DNA of 64,000 nucleotides, from positions 108,130,238 through 108,194,237 of the forward strand of contig CM073593.1 of NCBI GenBank assembly GCA_037074705.1, in the 5' to 3' direction. Source of the stretch: Zhengitettix transpicula (lineage: Eukaryota > Arthropoda > Insecta > Orthoptera > Tetrigidae). Positions 1-11,035 of the stretch are shown piece by piece (positions within the stretch are counted from its first letter, which is position 1; each line of letters begins with the position of its first letter). Below the pieces are notes generated by a model that made no database searches, had not been told where the DNA came from, and saw nothing but the letters and a program-made list of their open reading frames with translations. Position numbers and translations under genes: made by a program.

Positions 1-366
1 ATGAGATCATCAAATGTTTTATTATTTCAAAACTTTCAAATATTTTAAGTTTCTTGAAAGTAATTTTTATCCTTGCTTTAAGACCGTAATTCTTCATATT
101 AGGTCGAAAATAAATTCAAATACAATCAAAAAAATTTCAATTCAATTTATGATTAGGTTTTGTCTTGATTTAATACAACCTATTATTGCAATTGTGCTTT
201 AAAGTATTCTGTTACACCAATGTAAGCTTTGTTAATCTTTTTTATATCGTTTCGGCTCTGGAAGTTTTATCAAGAAAGTCTCAAATTTATTTTCAGTTAA
301 ATTGTGTTAATCCAAATGGCCCAAATATTTTAATTCTTCAATACTTTATTTTTATATATATTTCTT
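1..366. other. AT-rich intergenic DNA
   Basis: AT-rich sequence with only short open frames of low-complexity composition. I see no gene, RNA or repeat here. Confidence 0.6.
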
Positions 367-554
367 AATTAATTTAATTGAACCGTGGACGTGTTTTTGG
401 GATTCCACCCCTTCAGGGTTGTAATATAAAATTCAGCAACGCTGTAGATTTTATATTAGAAATTAATTTAATTGAAACTTGGACGTGTTTTTGGGATACT
501 ACCCATTCAGGGGTGTAACATACAGCAACGCTGTATATTGGAAATTAATTGGCG
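367..554 (+). repeat. Two-copy direct repeat, 94-bp period
   Basis: The stretch beginning AATTAATTTAATTGAA recurs at 367 and 461. Both units carry GGACGTGTTTTTGGGAT, a CATTCAGGG or CTTCAGGG block, and CAGCAACGCTGTA. The second unit differs by a few substitutions and small deletions, so this is an old local duplication. The word CAGCAACGCTG is nearly palindromic in each unit. Confidence 0.75.
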
Positions 555-1593
555 AGTACCTGAAGAGATTCAGAGGTAAGGTCGAAACGTTTGTGTTTCT
601 CTCTGAAAAAAAACCTAGTAATTTATTAATTAAAATATTTTATTTGATTTATTATTTTTCCATTAATATGTATATTGAATAATTTAACAGTAAATGACGT
701 TTTTTTTATCAGAAATTTAGAGCATTGAAAAATAAGGAATTAATATAAAATCAGTGCTATAAAAATATGTCTTCCTGATTTAATAATTTTATCCTTCAAA
801 GAGATTTATTTACGATGTCTGGAACGAGGTACCCGGGAAAGGAAAAAAAAAGCCCCTGAAAGGATGATCTGGATCAGAAACGATCACATCTAATTAACTT
901 CACTCTACAACGCTACAAAGTACGTTTCCTTCTGGCACGGTTTTTTAATATGGATGAGGGATAATGAAAGCCAAACAACATCCAAGCCCCCCTCCCTCTT
1001 CCCCACCCTTTATCCTTTCTGTACTGTTTACTATAGATTTTTTTTTTCTTTGAGGAAGTTTCTTCCCCCCCCCCCCGCCCGCCGCCCAACCATGTCTTCC
1101 GCTTCTTATTAAGATGACAACGTGGCGGAAGGCGGACAAAGATGTAACATGCTAATAAGACACGCGGGGGACTCGAGACAGGAGCCAGGTCACAAGCAGG
1201 TAATCACGGGAACTATCAGGACTCGTAGAGCGTCGCGGAAGATCACACGAGGGGTCTTGAGACACGGGATTTTTTTTTCTTTAATGTCCCATTAAATAAT
1301 CGTTTAATAAACCTAATTATATTCTCATTAAAAAAGGAACGTCGTCATATTTATTCATAAATGTCAGGGGGTGTGGATTTTCCCTTTATAAATAATTAGA
1401 ACTATTTTTTACCGCGTCTTTTATATGGATGTCGCTGAGATTCATGATGACCATCCGGGTAACGCTGATAGTAATTTACATAAATAAAAATTATTTAACA
1501 CTCTTGAAATTATCATACAAATATTAACGGAAAGGAAATTTCAGAGTATTATATTTCATAAAAAAAAGATAGTTACTAATATTTCACAAATAA
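555..1593. other. Intergenic DNA, no gene seen
   Basis: Mostly AT-rich. A somewhat GC-richer patch at 940-1260 contains a C homopolymer near 1066-1076. The minus-strand frame there is proline- and glycine-rich from homopolymers and is not credible as coding. Confidence 0.55.
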
Positions 1594-1625
1594 GACGTTT
1601 CGTCCGTTCATGAGAACATATTCAG
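1594..1625 (-). ncRNA. Hammerhead-like motif (AAATTA-class relative)
   Basis: Read on the minus strand: CTGAATA, one T, stem GTTC, loop TCATGAAC, stem GGAC, then GAAACGTC. The GTTC/GGAC stem pairs with one G-U. The core has A for G at position 8 (CTGAATA for CTGANGA), so it is probably a decayed copy. Confidence 0.4.
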
Positions 1626-1932
1626 AGGACCTTCTCGCCCAGTATTTTTAACAACTATAAAAAAACAGGAATGGGTCAGTGTAATGTTTTGAAGCTTCAA
1701 TCAATTATAAAAATCTGTAATACTGTTTATATTGAATAAATTATAATAGTCGCAATTTCAGTTGTAACTGTCGTGGAAGACAGTTTCATTAAAATAAAAT
1801 TCTGTCATATTATAAATTTTTTGTAATCTATTAATTGAAGATCTTTGGGTTTTATAGACTCAAATTAATTCAGTATCGCTAAAGAAATAAACTATTAAGG
1901 ACTTATCTCCTGTCAACTGTTATTACATAATC

Positions 1933-1964
1933 CTGATAAAGTCCCAAATTAAGGACGAAACTTA
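1933..1964 (+). ncRNA. Hammerhead-like motif
   Basis: CTGATAA, spare A, stem GTCC, loop CAAATTAA, stem GGAC, then GAAAC. Stem II is a perfect 4 bp. The core differs from CTGANGA at one base (A for G at position 8), and GAAAC is followed by TTAG, not GTC, so cleavage is unlikely. It lies about 330 bp from an opposed motif at 1594-1625. Confidence 0.45.
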
Positions 1965-2539
1965 GTGTTTCATTTTTTTTTCTCCGTCTATTGATTTTAG
2001 TGTCACAAAATATTATTAATTAGGGCCTTGAGACCAGTTTTTCTTCTGAAACAAAAAAAAATTCTGACTGTTTCTTATATATTTCAATTTAGAGAAAGCC
2101 GAACTGAGTCACGTCAGACTCCCTAATTTAATTTAATTTGATTCATTGCTTCAAAGTTCTGTTTGTTTGTTTGTTCGTGGAGCAAAGAGAATGCGGGGAA
2201 GGAGGGGGAGGGGGGGCGACCTCCTCCTCTGCTTGATTCCTTCTAATTAGTGTCGGAGTAATCTGATTATAGTTGAGTTAATTGGCAATTATCTTTTACT
2301 GTATGGACTTTTCGCGACTTTTCAGTAATTATAATTAGGTGTGGCTTTACCACCCCTTCCCCTCTTCTTATTCTTTCTCCTCATGTGTGTGAATGAAAAC
2401 TTGCACCCTGTTTCAGATAATCGTCATAAGTGTGTTATGGAAGCAATTGTTTAATTATAGGGTTCTTATTTTCATGAATATGTGGCTTGAAAGGAAATAA
2501 ACTTTATAAATACTTAATATTAAGAGAAAAAAATTAAAA
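1965..2539. other. Intergenic DNA, no gene seen
   Basis: AT-rich apart from a G-rich run near 2190-2225 and short TTTG repeats near 2161-2175. No coding or RNA feature is visible. Confidence 0.5.
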
Positions 2540-3040
2540 AACTACGTTCCGACCTGTTTTTGGACCTCTTCAGGTTTAACTTACAGTTTGGTAATTAGCA
2601 ATACAATTATTTACCAAGTATTTTAAGAAGATTTAAAAAATATTTTAATTACAATATTTATTAAATCTCAATTAGTTTCAAAAATTAATTAAAACATTTC
2701 AGTTAATTATTATTTATTAACTTTAATCAATTTAATATCATTTGCAAAATATTTTACTCTTTTTGGCTAATCATAATTTAATTAAAATATTTTATATTTA
2801 TATTATTATTAATATTATTTAATTTTTATATTAAAAATTCTTCAAAAACTTTAATTGATAAATTTATGAACATTTATAAAATATTTTAATTTCTGATTTT
2901 TAATAAGAATTAATTGAAGATATATTAAATGTTCTTTAAAACCTTTAATTAAAATACTTTTGAAATAATTATGTTATTAATTTCTAAATTATAGATTGAA
3001 AACTGTTCAAACACGAAGAGGACAAAACGTCGTAACACAT
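2540..3040. repeat. Decayed foldback pair with hammerhead-like arms
   Basis: The minus-strand motif at 2545-2573 (CTGAAGA, G, GTCC, loop, GGTC, GGAACG) is opposed by a plus-strand partial motif at 3012-3033 (CACGAAGAGGACAAAACGTCG). Flanks of the two arms are also similar when one is reverse-complemented, over about 55 bp. The interior is AT-rich with no coding frame. Confidence 0.4.
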
Positions 3041-3712
3041 TATAAGACGCAAAGGCCGTATATAGTTTTATTTTTAATGATTAACGTAATATTATAAAAT
3101 TTCTTTAATTAAATGTTGACTACAGTGGTACTAAAAATTCTAATAAAACCTAATTTGGCTTTATTGAAATAAAAAAAATGTCAGTTTGCGGTTTCTATAA
3201 ATTTAAAATTTGTTTTAAATAATTTAATGTTTTTAAATAACAAATATTATAATTACCGTAGGATATTCCCACATGAATGGACGAAATAACGTTAACAATT
3301 TTTGTGTGAAAACATTCCTTGAGATTTACTTCCAATTAAGGACTTTTCCGTCCCCCAACCCTGCGTCTCCTTAAAACAGACAGATTAAAAGAAAATTCTG
3401 GACGGAAGTGGATTAGTTTTATTTCACGTCTGTCTCCTCCTCAGTGTTGATTAATCAGTGATCGTTGTCTGGCAATTCTACAAGCGCTCGGAACCCATTT
3501 ACTAATTGCTTTGTTTGCATCCCTTCACTACTTTGTCTCTGACAGAGACTCTTGTCTCTCTGCACTGATTACTCACAGTCTTCTTCCGTCTTCTGTTTTT
3601 ATTAATTCAACATCTCAGAGCCCATTTAGTCAAGAATTAATCAATTACGCGTTGATTAACAACATGGTGACAGAAAAACACATTTAAAAAATAGAACACG
3701 TATACGGCTATA
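3041..3712. other. Intergenic DNA, no gene seen
   Basis: AT-rich to 3340, then a mixed-composition stretch with pyrimidine-rich tracts to 3600. No supported feature. Confidence 0.5.
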
Positions 3713-4262
3713 GTACGATTAAGGGAGTAGAGACCTGCGAGGGCTGTTCTCTCGCAGGCAGAACCTTGTACGAGAGATACGAAGGGGCTACCTTTGGGGA
3801 TGCCTTCTCCTCTCCGTTTTTGAACTAAGGTTCCCACAAGCCGAGGCACCTCGACCTGTTTTGAGAGGTGTATGTTCCGGGGTCACAGACCTTGGGCATA
3901 CGGTAAGAGTTGTCCGCTATTCCCATTCGATTAATCGGCCAGCTGCCTCCTAAACTGGTCGAGGCATGGAGAAGGGAATGCTGCGTCCTCTCCCGCCATC
4001 CAGGGAAGGGCGTGGGATAAGTACCCAATGCACGACCTACCTGATACAGGTTTTTATAGGGTTTTTCCTTCATTTCTTTACTCGAATGCCGGGTAGGATC
4101 TTTAAAATATAGCCCGGGCGCCCCTAGTTAACCCTTGGCTACCTTCCTCTACCCTTCCACATCCACCCTTTCAAATCCCTTCTTATGCTATTGAAGGGGA
4201 GTCGCCACCACGTGGATTACCCTCATGTAGCCTCGTACCTTAATTAAAAATTGTACGATTAA
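3713..4262 (+). mobile_element. Family A retroposon, full-length copy A1 with TSD
   Basis: A GC-rich insert at 3723-4252 is bracketed by a perfect 10-bp target-site duplication, GTACGATTAA, at 3713-3722 and 4253-4262. The 5' end carries a hairpin (CCTGCGAGGG/CTCTCGCAGG, 3733-3759). The 3' end finishes with the family's conserved CCTCATGTAGCC block and a short A-rich tail. The direction (tail at the right) and the TSD indicate retroposition. It encodes no reverse transcriptase, so it is non-autonomous. It best defines the family's limits, at about 530 bp. Confidence 0.8.
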
Positions 4263-4550
4263 TATTATATGGCACTTGGGGGGTATTTCTACGTCATAGG
4301 GAGGCGCTGTTGCAACAACCGTAACGTGGTGACTTCGTACACAGCTCAATAATAAGAAACCGGTATTTGTCCGTCAATTGAGATTCACTAACAGGTAACA
4401 ACGTCCCTCGAGCCGTCTAATGTTTCATCCGACTATAATTTTATTCTGATTGCCCCGGTTGTAACAAAATATTTAACAATTTGACTTTACTTAATGTGAT
4501 TTGAATAGTCTAAGAAATTTATAACGTTTACCAACGAAATCTTATTTCAC

Positions 4551-4584
4551 GACGTTTGGTCCACTTTTAAATGACCTCTTCAAA
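4551..4584 (-). ncRNA. Hammerhead-like motif, decayed
   Basis: Minus strand: TTTGAAGA, G, GTC..GGAC, then CAAACGTCG. The first C of the core and the G of GAAAC are changed. A partial opposed core (GAAACGTCG) lies at 4670-4678, suggesting another broken foldback pair. Confidence 0.3.
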
Positions 4585-7500
4585 TTAGACTCTTTCAATA
4601 ATTTTATTTATAAATTATGAAATAAAATTTAAGATGCCAGGTTCCGCTGCCAGTTACACCAAAAAAAACGAAACGTCGTAAAAATAATTTTTGTTAATAA
4701 ACATCAATTATTATAATTGTCTGATAATTTTTCGTCTTTAATAGTATTTTTATTTCATTTTACGTCCGTTTTTAACTTCAGAGGATTAAATATAAATTAT
4801 GACCAATAAGAGACATTTTTAGTTGTTGTTTTTTTAAAAAAATTCAGTTTAAAATACAAAATGTTTCAATGCGTATTTGTTCCTTCTTCAGTTTGTTGAC
4901 TTGTCTGTGTAGCGCGATAGTTTTATTATTTTGATATATATATATGGTTCATTTAAATATAATTAGATTTTAGCAAGGTTTGAGAGCTTGGTAAGTTGGA
5001 ATTTGAGCAGGCGCCGCCGAGGCGGGGAGATAATCCCTTCAGTCTGGAATTGGACACGTATGATGTTGACCCTCGGAATTTACCTGGACTGTCGCACCGT
5101 GCGAAACGTCTCGGTGAAAATCCCAGAAATTTGAGTTAACACGTGGCTGCCTGAACCAATGACATTTCTTGGTTCAGGAAAGATCGATCCAAAGATGATC
5201 GAGACGATCGATTTTTGACATCCAGCGAGGGGGCTGAAAAGAAAGTTTTGGCACAGAGGGACAAACCGTCACCAGCGACGGACGTGCAGCCCCAACTTGC
5301 AGTTTCGAGAGGACCCGGAGAGATCGAGGGTGCCTGCCACACGATAACGGCCAGACATCAACGAAGGTAACTGCCAAGTGTCTCAATCCTTGACGCGCCC
5401 GGGGGAATTACCATAGACCATGTTTAACTGAGATTAAGGGAACAGATTGTTTTGCAGGCTAACTGAACACTGTATTTTTTTTATTTTTTGTCCATGTTCA
5501 GATAATTAATTAATAAAATCTATGAAATATCCTTTACTTAATCATTTAAAAACCTACAACTGCAATGTTATGAAGTAAAATCATAAACGTTCCTTCAGTC
5601 TGGCTACAGAGAAAACTTGTTTGGTTTCCATGGTTACGGAACATCAAATTTATTTGTGTGCTTGGTTTTACTTAATTTTTATTATAAACACAGACGTACG
5701 GAAAAATAAAAAGCGATTTTCTCAGAAATTGGATCTTATACGGGTATTAAAATCTTAAATTCGAAACTTTCATTAACTCAGATTTATTCCTTTCATATGA
5801 AGGAAATTTCTCCAATCACCTTTGGCCTGTTTGCAATCACTTATTGTCCTATTTAAGAAAGAATATTCACCATCATCCCCTTTTAATTGCTGCTGTATAG
5901 ACGAAATTTTTTTTAAAAGGACTTAACATTCCACCTCTGGCCCTGGCTCTATTATAAACGGATTAACGAGCGTGCAGATTTCTCACTAAATCCCTCAGAC
6001 ATTCGTGTGTCTCCGGCTCCCTCATTAACCCTTTGAAGTACACAGAACAAATATTACTTTTGTGGGTGTGTGTGATTTTTTTAATGAACGTACCAAAAAA
6101 TACCCTTGAATTTCGCGCGGGGAACTGAAAAGAAGGCAGCACTGTACAAGGTTTTAACATGAGAGGTTCAGCCTGGAAATTATAGAGGTTGAAAGGTGGG
6201 GGTGGTGGTGAAACCTTCCAAAGGAAGAATAACAGAAAAATAGAACGACGACAAGAATTGTATTTCGATTGTTGGACCAACATGTTCAAATTCAAACAAA
6301 ACGTGGGTTTAATCTCAGTGTCCGAGTCCGCGTGAGTCTCTGACGTAAGTTGTCTTCGTGTCTGGACTCGTCACCCCCGCCCCTTCCCGGTTTCCCCCCC
6401 CCCACACCCAAAGCCGTCCCCCCCCCCCACATTTCGAGGTCTAAACTCGAAAATTGTAAACTACAGCTAAACGTCGTAAAGAGATTTATTTTAAACGGAC
6501 CGGAAAACCGTAAACAACGCTCTGTTAATGTCTTGACGTAACGCAGCAGTTGTCGCTTCTCTTTATCCTTCGTCGGATTAGCCACAGAGGTTGGTTGATT
6601 TTTTTTTGTAAACAGTTTTATTTACTGACACACAAAACATTTTGATTGACAGAACTGTACTTTCTTAATCGACCAATGAGAAGTTATCTTCTGCTATGAC
6701 GTGTTAAATAATTAATAGTCAGAGATTTCAATTACAAAAATCATTGACACCAAAATAATACCTTGTGGAACGCCACAGCTTCATTTGTGTCTCTCTCAAG
6801 GAATACATTGAAAAGTTTGGCAGTAAACAAACACCTAAATGTTTCCGATAACAATAAAGACGAGAACCAGAATTAGACTAATTTTTTTGGATCGTTAACA
6901 GACTGCATTTTCAGATTACGAGATTTGTATTTTTTTTTAAAAAAAAACGGCTGATTGCAGCTTCCATTAAGAATTCTTTTTTCCTGCCACCAGATAATTT
7001 ATTTTTAAATATTCAAAAAATATAAAAAGCGATGTTACCAAAATAGAACCTTGTGGAACGCCACAATTTTTATTTGTTTCTCCATCACTGTGAAAAGGTG
7101 TTTTTCTTTTTTTCAGAATAAAAACTCAAATGTTACCTTTTAATTTAGATATCTTAAGAACGAGAAATAGGGTTGTTTTTTATCACGACGTTCCCCATCC
7201 CTAAATTTATACGGGGTCGTTAATTACTTGTTATATTCATTATAATTATTAAGAATACGAGGTATGAGACATTAATTACCAATTTAAGAAGAAACATTAC
7301 CACGATGACGTAATAATTCCAAACAAGACCTTTTTCTGTTTAATTTCCCCCCACCAATTAATCAGTCTTAATTATTATAGTTTCCTGACATGTGTCAATA
7401 TTAAAATTAATCAAACAACTGCGACGTACGTTAAGGAAAAAAATATAAAAAAATTGACAAAGCACTTAATATAATTAAATTTATGTATTAACCCGACCTT

Positions 7501-7725
7501 TGGTTTCTACTTATGGTCCACACCCTGTGTACGTTAATTTTTTAAACCAATTAGTAATTAAAAGACAAAAACATTGTTTCGATAAAGTGGTTTATTGTTG
7601 ACAAATAACAGTCTTATATGAATACCTTCCAAAAAATTATATTATATACATAATTATTAATTATATAGATATACTGACTAATTAAGACCAATTAGAAATA
7701 AACAGGCCATCTGAAGTCACAAAAT
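4585..7725. other. Long intergenic stretch with one GC-rich patch
   Basis: Mostly AT-rich. A GC-richer patch runs from about 4990 to 5400, with short open frames on both strands that I do not recognise. A donor-like GAAG-GTAACT at 5363-5372 is not enough to call an exon. Poly-C and poly-G runs lie at 6390-6430. Two similar phrases, ACCTTGTGGAACGCCACA, occur at 6760-6777 and 7049-7066 and mark an unresolved local repeat. Confidence 0.5.
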
Positions 7726-7748
7726 AATGTTTATTAAAAATTACACTT

Positions 7749-7777
7749 GGTTTCGTTGCTAATTTCCGACCTCTTCA
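7749..7777 (-). ncRNA. Hammerhead-like motif, left foldback arm
   Basis: Minus strand: CTGAAGA, G, a weak stem-loop (GTCGGAAATTAGCAAC), then GAAAC. The catalytic words are intact but stem II is poorly paired. Confidence 0.35.
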
Positions 7778-7818
7778 GTTATGACTCTAATTATGAAAAA
7801 AAAATTAAAACGTCATAC

Positions 7819-7849
7819 CTGAAGATGTCACAAATTACTGACGAAACGT
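7819..7849 (+). ncRNA. Hammerhead-like motif, right foldback arm
   Basis: CTGAAGA, spare T, stem GTCA, loop CAAATTAC, stem TGAC, then GAAACGT. Stem II is a perfect 4 bp. Before the Family A insertion the next base was G, which is disfavoured at the cleavage position, so activity is doubtful even for the empty site. Confidence 0.5.
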
Positions 7850-8376
7850 TTTTGTTTTTTTAAAGGTAACAGGCTACATGAGGGTAATCCACAGGCTGGC
7901 AACTCCCCTTTAATAGCATAGGAAGGGATTTGAAAGGGAAGGGGGGAATGCTGAAGGGTAGAAGAAGGTAGCCAAGGGTTAACTAGGGACCCCGGGCTAT
8001 ATTTTAAGGATCCTACCCGCCATTCGCCTAAAAGTGATACAGGGAAAACCGTAGAAAAACCTGCATCAGGTAGGTCGGGCATTTGGTACTTGTCCCACGC
8101 CCTTCCGATGGCAGCTTTCCCCTCGCCGTGCCTTGAGACTGTTTTAGGAGGCAGCTGGCCGACTATTCCAATAGGAACAGCGAACAACTCTTACCGTATG
8201 CCCAAGGTCTGTGACCCCGGAACATTCACCTGTCATAACAGGCCGCGGTGCCTCGGCATGTGGGAACCTTAGTTCAAAAAACCATAGAGATGTGAAGGCA
8301 TCCCCAAAGGTAGCCTCCGCCAGAGCTCTCTGGGAAGATTTCACCTGCAAGAGAATTCCTTGGTATGTTCCCTCAG
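7850..8376 (-). mobile_element. Family A retroposon, copy A2, inserted in a hammerhead
   Basis: The T-rich tail begins near 7850 and the conserved body follows on the minus strand. It is bracketed by an 11-bp duplication, TGACGAAACGT, at 7839-7849 and 8377-8387. That duplicated target is the 3' half of the hammerhead stem II plus GAAACGT, so the retroposon split the motif. Length is about 527 bp. Confidence 0.8.
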
Positions 8377-8410
8377 TGACGAAACGTGGTGTAATTTTCC
8401 ATAAATAAAC

Positions 8411-8924
8411 TTTTTCTAACTTCAAATGTTTATTTACAATAATTACTTATTAATGAAGTGGATAATTAATTAATAATAATAAACATAACCAAAGACAGAC
8501 AAAAGAAGTGATAATAATAATACCACATATCGTTTCCGGGATCCTTGTCTCCTAAAGAATAGCCTAGAGCGACACAACTGCACTAGTCAGTTGACAAAAA
8601 TGTAGGAGCAAGGCTTCCAGAAACGTCGTGTGTGGTATTTATATCATCACTTCTCTTCTCTGTATTTGTCTATCCTACTTAATAATTTTCAATCACACGT
8701 AAATTTTCCATTTAAAATATTTTTGATGTTTAATTATTTTGCACCTGATTATGAGACGAATTTGGAACGAGACGGCGTGATAATATAATTTTATTGTATT
8801 AATTGCTTTCTCAAGTATCAGTTATTTTTCCTGACGTACGGCCACTTTATTTCTATATTGTAATCAGAGGTTATATTGTGAGACAAGGTAATTAATTGAT
8901 CATTATATTCCGTAAGCTTCGTAA
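8411..8924. repeat. Foldback element in AT-rich DNA
   Basis: The left arm (8491-8553) is repeated inverted at 8602-8674. Shared blocks include ATACCACA, CGTTTC, CCTTG and CTCCT, and distally AGACA and GAAGTGAT. The right arm contains GAAACGTCGT, the 3' half of a hammerhead-like core, but I could not place a matching CTGANGA. The remainder (8675-8924) is AT-rich and featureless. Confidence 0.5.
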
Positions 8925-9262
8925 TTGGCTATCTTAGCTGTGACGTCACTCCCGTTACTTGTTGCTGAACGCATCGGGCGTTACCGGCTCTGTGACCGCG
9001 GGTTGAGCACATGCAAATATTTTGCCAGGGAGGGGGTGGACGTCGCGTTAAAACGTCTCCCAGTGCCCCGTGGGTGGGCTGAAGATTTATGGTATTGGGG
9101 AAGTGGTCCCCGGTGTATTTGCTCAGCTGTGGCCGTCCTACATCCACTTGTTTGCCGCGCCACGCGTTTACTCGACAAGTGTCTCCGTTGTCGCCATGGG
9201 GTTTACGTTACGCAGACGTCGAGGCGCCGGAAGACGCAGAATCAAATTTTGACGTCTCCAAT
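8925..9262. promoter_or_regulatory. CpG-rich segment with CRE and octamer motifs
   Basis: About 330 bp of GC-rich, CpG-containing sequence stands out from AT-rich flanks. It carries a perfect CRE palindrome TGACGTCA (8941-8948) and the POU octamer ATGCAAAT (9011-9018). Overlapping open frames in several phases are explained by base composition. It could be a promoter or enhancer of a gene outside the window, or a fragment of a GC-rich repeat. No TATA box or Inr was assigned. Confidence 0.25.
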
Positions 9263-9329
9263 TTAATTTAATGCTATGGAAGAAAAGATTATTAAAATTA
9301 GATTGGCTTTAAATTTAATTTATTTACAA

Positions 9330-10019
9330 CTAGCTGGGTTCACGGCGTTGCCCGGGATGTCGTATATCTATAACCCCCAATTTGACACGAATCTCGGGTT
9401 TTTTTTGTGTTAATTATATGAATAGCCCCTCTACCTCCACCCCTAAGGGTGATCCCCTACCATGCTGTAAAGGGGTTGAAATTTTACGAACATCGGCGGA
9501 AACAATAACAACGTCATTGACTCCGACAAATATTTATTCCAGACAAATATCGAGACCACGTTTGAAAAATTCCACCCCCGGCCGTGGAGGGAGGGGGGGG
9601 GGTTAAATGGCCAATTTAATGTCATAATTAAACTCACCGACATCCATAACCATGGATTTGACTCCAATCTCGGTTGTATTCGCGTTATTTTCGTGTAACG
9701 CCCTTCCACCCGCACCCCTAACGTTCCTCCTTTCCAATTCTGTAAGGGGTTGAAATTATACTCATATCACATCTCGTTGACCCCCCCCCAAAAAATTTAT
9801 GCGACTCTAATATCGGCTGTTTTAGCATGTTTAAATATTTCCACCCCCGCTCCTGGGGGTGGTAGTCGCGTCCCACACCGACAGTGTTTGTTTTCCTGAA
9901 CGTGAAGAACATGTGTACGAAATTTGGTGAATTTTTCTCCACCGGGGGTTAGATTTGTATAAGGAACATACCAACAAACATACATAAATATATATAACCA
10001 AACACTCTGCTTTATTTAT
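9330..10019 (+). mobile_element. Family B element B1, two core units
   Basis: Begins ACTAGCTGGG followed by CACGGCGTTGCCCGGG. The core has two units: the first from the head, the second from 9633 (CTCACCGACATCC). Each unit repeats a TTTGACxCxAATCTCGG block, a run of C-rich text, GGGGTTGAAAT and a TTTCCACCCCCG block. The tail has GTACGAAATTTGGTGAA, a TTTGTATAAGGAACATA block and CTGCTTTATTTATTAG. A fixed head, tandem core and AT or microsatellite tail recall HINE or pearl-type Helitron derivatives, but I cannot prove that class. Confidence 0.6.
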
Positions 10020-11035
10020 TAGACTAGCTGGGTGCCCGGCGTTGCCCGAGATGTCATTTATCCATAACCCCCGATATGACTCCAATTTCGGTTTATTTTT
10101 CGCTATTTTTATGTAACGTTCCTCGAACCCTATCCCTAAATGTGCTCACCTACCATGCCGAAGGGGGTTGAAATCATTGAGAAAATATATCGGCCGTTTT
10201 TACATATTAGAAGATAACCACCCCCTCAAATGTGCGATAATCAAAAAGTATTTATTTCACGCAAAAATCGACCGATTACATTGTCTGAAAATTTCTACCC
10301 CCGGCCACCACCTCCCAATCCCGTCGCGTCACCCACCCAGGGTTGTCACAATTAGACTCAGCGACATTCCTAGTCTCTGAATTGATTCGAATCTCGGTTG
10401 TTTTTGCGGTGTTTTTTACTTAACGTACCTCCACCCCACCCCTAAGCTTACTCCCCTCACAGGGGTTGAAATTATCCACAAACAGCATCGATATACATAA
10501 TATCAAAGTAATTAACCCCGGGAAATATATATCGCAAATATCGACCGTTTAACATGTTCGAAAATTTCCACTCCCCCCCCCCCCGACCACTTCCGCTTCG
10601 GCGACTTAAACGGCAAGTTGAATGTCATAACTGAACTCAATTACATCTATAACCTTTTATTTGACTCCAACCTCGCTTCTATTCGCGTTATTCTCGTGTA
10701 AAGCATCTCCACCACAAACCCTAAAGGTGCCCCTTTCTCAGGGTGTAGCGGATGAAAATTCTATTCAGACAACATCGGTAGAAACACTATCAATATATTT
10801 TACCCCTAAAAATATTTATCCGACTGAAATATGGACTGTTTTAGCATGTTTAAATATTTCCACCCCCGTTTCTGGGGGTTGTAGACGCGTCTCATCCCAA
10901 CAGTGCTTGTTTTCTGGTCGCAAAGAACACGTGTACGAAATTTGATGAAATTTGCTCCATCGGTGTATATTTGTATAAGGAATATACAAATATCTATATA
11001 TATACACATACAAACACACTGCTTTACTTATTAGA
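10020..11035 (+). mobile_element. Family B element B2, three core units
   Basis: Directly abuts B1. The head CTAGCTGGGTGCCCGGCGTT at 10024 contains a CCCGG-loop-CCCGG(A) style hairpin. Core units start at about 10024, 10357 and 10636. The tail at 10920-11035 repeats that of B1, with GTGTACGAAATTTGATGAA, TTTGTATAAGGAATATA, a short AT repeat and CTGCTTTACTTATTAG. It has no protein-coding capacity. Confidence 0.6.

Larger units (their letters stand above)
7726..8410. repeat. Foldback element split by a retroposon
   Basis: The left arm (7726-7790) is the reverse complement of the right arm once the insert 7850-8376 is removed (right arm 7810-7849 plus 8388-8410). Shared blocks include GTTTATT, AAAATTACAC and the hammerhead cores. 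The two cores point away from a short AT-rich centre. Confidence 0.6.

Noticed and set aside
4964..5372. Possible exon between an ATTTTAG acceptor and a GAAG-GTAACT donor
   Set aside because: All three forward frames are interrupted within the interval, so it could only be non-coding.
7828..8187. 119-codon minus-strand frame and overlapping plus-strand frames
   Set aside because: They lie within a Family A copy. Equivalent frames occur on both strands of other copies, reflecting GC-rich repeat composition.
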